DNA of 6,183 nt from an uncultured bacterium. Lineage in GTDB: Bacteria; Patescibacteriota; Patescibacteriia; UBA1558; GWA2-36-10. Under the pieces are notes generated by a model. The model was not told where the DNA came from and ran no database searches. It was given only the letters and a program-made list of their open reading frames with translations. The DNA lies in NCBI GenBank assembly GCA_937870675.1, contig CALMZN010000027.1, positions 1 through 6,183 of the forward strand, in the 5' to 3' direction. The position numbers were made by a program, and so were the translations under genes. Below are positions 4,876 to 6,183 of this stretch, in pieces. Position 1 is the stretch's first letter. Each line of letters opens with the position of its first letter.

Positions 4876-6147
4876 TTAATTTTTATTTAATATTTTCAAA
4901 AATTTATTAGTCGATTCAAAAGGACCAATAATCGCTAAATTACTTTTTTGCCAATCTATCACCTCTTTGGCCAAAAGATTTATCTGGTTGATTGTGATTT
5001 TGTCCAATTTATCCAAGGTCATCTGCCTATCTTTTATTTTTTTATTCAACAACTCTTGAGCCGCCAAAAAATTGAGATAGCTAGTCGGACTTTCCAGTCG
5101 CAAAATCAATCGACCGCGAATATTGTCCTTGGCTTTTTGCAACTCATCCTGACTAACACCATCTCTCTTGATGCGATCCAGCTCTTCCTTGATAGCCGAC
5201 AAGGCCTCATATATCTTGTCCTTGTTCAATCCGGAGTGCACGGCAAAGGAGCTAGCGTCTTCATAGCCATTTACTTCTGCCTTGATAAAATAACACAAGC
5301 CCATGCGCTCTCTAATCTGCAAAAATAAACGAGAGCTCATCGTGCCACCCAAAATATTTCCCAAAATCTGCAAAGCTATAAATCGCTTGTCAGTACTGGG
5401 CATAGTCCGGAAGCCAACAATCAACTGTACTTGCTCTAGATTGCGATTGATCAGCTTGATGCGCGGTTGATTCTGGGCAAAACGAGCTACTTTTTTTATT
5501 TTGTTGCGCGCTTGTTTTTTGGCTACTGGAAAATACTTTTTCAGCAGGGTTTGCATTTTGGCTTCTGAAAAATTGCCAGCCACGCCAATCACCGCATTGC
5601 CATTGTAATAATTTTTTTTATAATATTGATACAAGCTTTGGCGACTAATCTTTTTTATCACTTCGCGCGGACCAGCGATTGGCTTGCCTAGAGTCGATCC
5701 TTGGAAAAGTAATTCTTCAAATATTTCCTCCACATAAAAAGAAGGATTGTCTTCATACATGTTTATTTCTTCGACTATCACTCCACGCTCCCGATCCATT
5801 TCTTGAGCGTCAAATTTGGAGTTGTAAAGCATATCGGACAGCATATCCATAGCCAGTGGCAAATGACTAGCATCAGCCGTGATGTAGTAGCCCGTGTGCT
5901 CTTTACTGGTAAAAGCATTGTATTCGGCGCCAATGCCATCCAGCTCTTTGGAGATATCTATAGTATTGGGTCTTTTTTGCGTGCCTTTGAACATCAAGTG
6001 CTCCACAAAATGTGAAACACCATTGTTCTGCAAATTCTCTTGGCGACTGCCAACTTTGTATATCACCTCAAAAGTAATAGCTTGAGTTTCTTTTTTGGGC
6101 ACCAAAAGCAAAACACTGCCATCTGGCCTGACTATACGCTTAAACAT
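4876..6147 (-). CDS. M16 family zinc metallopeptidase (mitochondrial processing peptidase-like)
   Basis: M16 (pitrilysin/MPP) enzymes are zinc peptidases with an inverted HxxEH motif. Here it is HFVEH (46-50), with H46 and H50 as zinc ligands and E49 as catalytic base. The third ligand, E127 in IVEEINMYED, lies exactly 76 residues after the motif, as the family pattern requires. NAFTSKEHTGYYI (77-89) and LGKPIAGPREVI (153-164) are typical of the catalytic half. The second, non-catalytic M16 domain (about 170-390) carries GGTMSSRLFLQIRERMGLCYFI (267-288), a strong MPP/YmxG-like signature. At 423 residues it is a normal two-domain single-chain member. No signal peptide is present, so it is probably cytoplasmic. 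Some bacterial M16 enzymes work with an inactive partner; none is visible here, although an upstream partner could lie beyond the edge. The ATG at 6147 gives the expected FKRIVRPDGSVLLLVP start. Confidence 0.93.
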   Translation of the reverse strand: MFKRIVRPDGSVLLLVPKKETQAITFEVIYKVGSRQENLQNNGVSHFVEHLMFKGTQKRPNTIDISKELDGIGAEYNAFTSKEHTGYYITADASHLPLAMDMLSDMLYNSKFDAQEMDRERGVIVEEINMYEDNPSFYVEEIFEELLFQGSTLGKPIAGPREVIKKISRQSLYQYYKKNYYNGNAVIGVAGNFSEAKMQTLLKKYFPVAKKQARNKIKKVARFAQNQPRIKLINRNLEQVQLIVGFRTMPSTDKRFIALQILGNILGGTMSSRLFLQIRERMGLCYFIKAEVNGYEDASSFAVHSGLNKDKIYEALSAIKEELDRIKRDGVSQDELQKAKDNIRGRLILRLESPTSYLNFLAAQELLNKKIKDRQMTLDKLDKITINQINLLAKEVIDWQKSNLAIIGPFESTNKFLKILNKN

Positions 6148-6183
6148 ATTTAAATATAAAAAAACTAATTATTAAATTTTTCA
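6148..6183 (-). other. AT-rich sequence upstream of the M16 peptidase gene
   Basis: These 36 bases are almost entirely A and T and contain no Shine-Dalgarno before the ATG at 6147. TATATT at 6159-6154 could serve as a -10 box, but it sits so close to the start codon that the leader would be almost absent, and a -35 box is not evident. The minus strand begins with TGA, which might be the stop of an upstream gene, but the frame cannot be checked. Confidence 0.3.

Noticed and set aside
4948..5328. Plus-strand open frame of 126 codons
   Set aside because: It lies wholly inside the M16 peptidase gene on the opposite strand. The translation has no recognisable family, and the minus-strand protein has clear conserved motifs over the same bases.
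6148..6183. Promoter for the M16 peptidase operon
   Set aside because: Only a loose TATATT is visible close to the ATG, with no supported -35 box. In a stretch this AT-rich such matches are expected by chance.

Overview
The window looks like AT-rich bacterial DNA from a small, reduced genome. The best fit is the Candidate Phyla Radiation (Patescibacteria/Parcubacteria type). The reasons are the protein styles (short RsmI without its C-terminal domain, CvpA, a lone M16 peptidase, RmuC), the very tight gene packing, and the near absence of Shine-Dalgarno sequences. This assignment is an inference from protein character, not from a marker gene. The genetic code appears standard, with TAA and TGA both used as stops.

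All convincing genes are on the minus strand, so transcription runs from position 6183 toward 1. In that order they are: an M16 zinc peptidase (6147-4876), an AI-2E/PerM-type membrane protein (4848-3823), the 16S rRNA methyltransferase RsmI (3817-3146), a small TM1266-like ACT-fold protein (3127-2861), a CvpA-family membrane protein (2833-2327) and a TatD-family metal nuclease (2327-1518). Next come a PhD/YefM antitoxin (1464-1252) and RelE/ParE toxin (1248-1009), and then rmuC (1005-241). Gaps within the first block are 28 bases or less, and cvpA/tatD overlap by one base, which suggests one operon of housekeeping and envelope genes. The toxin-antitoxin pair has its own strong promoter (TTGACC, 17 bases, TATACT) in the tatD-antitoxin gap. 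A 22-bp-spaced direct repeat with palindromic cores overlies that promoter and looks like an autoregulatory operator. rmuC follows the toxin by three bases and is probably read from the same promoter.

The left end does not fit the rest. rmuC loses its conserved C-terminal part abruptly at about position 261-266, and no frame beyond that point continues the family. About 75 bases further on, a new gene starts (187 to beyond position 1). Its product has a signal peptide and an N-terminus typical of exported Bacteroidota proteins, of the kind that usually carry a type IX secretion sorting tail. The simplest reading is a junction between two genomes: most likely an assembly chimera, less likely a real insertion or transfer.

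I did not find a convincing previously undescribed system. The items most worth following up are the junction, the toxin-antitoxin operator, a leader element duplicated in front of two membrane-protein genes, and the Cys/His-containing TM1266-like protein.
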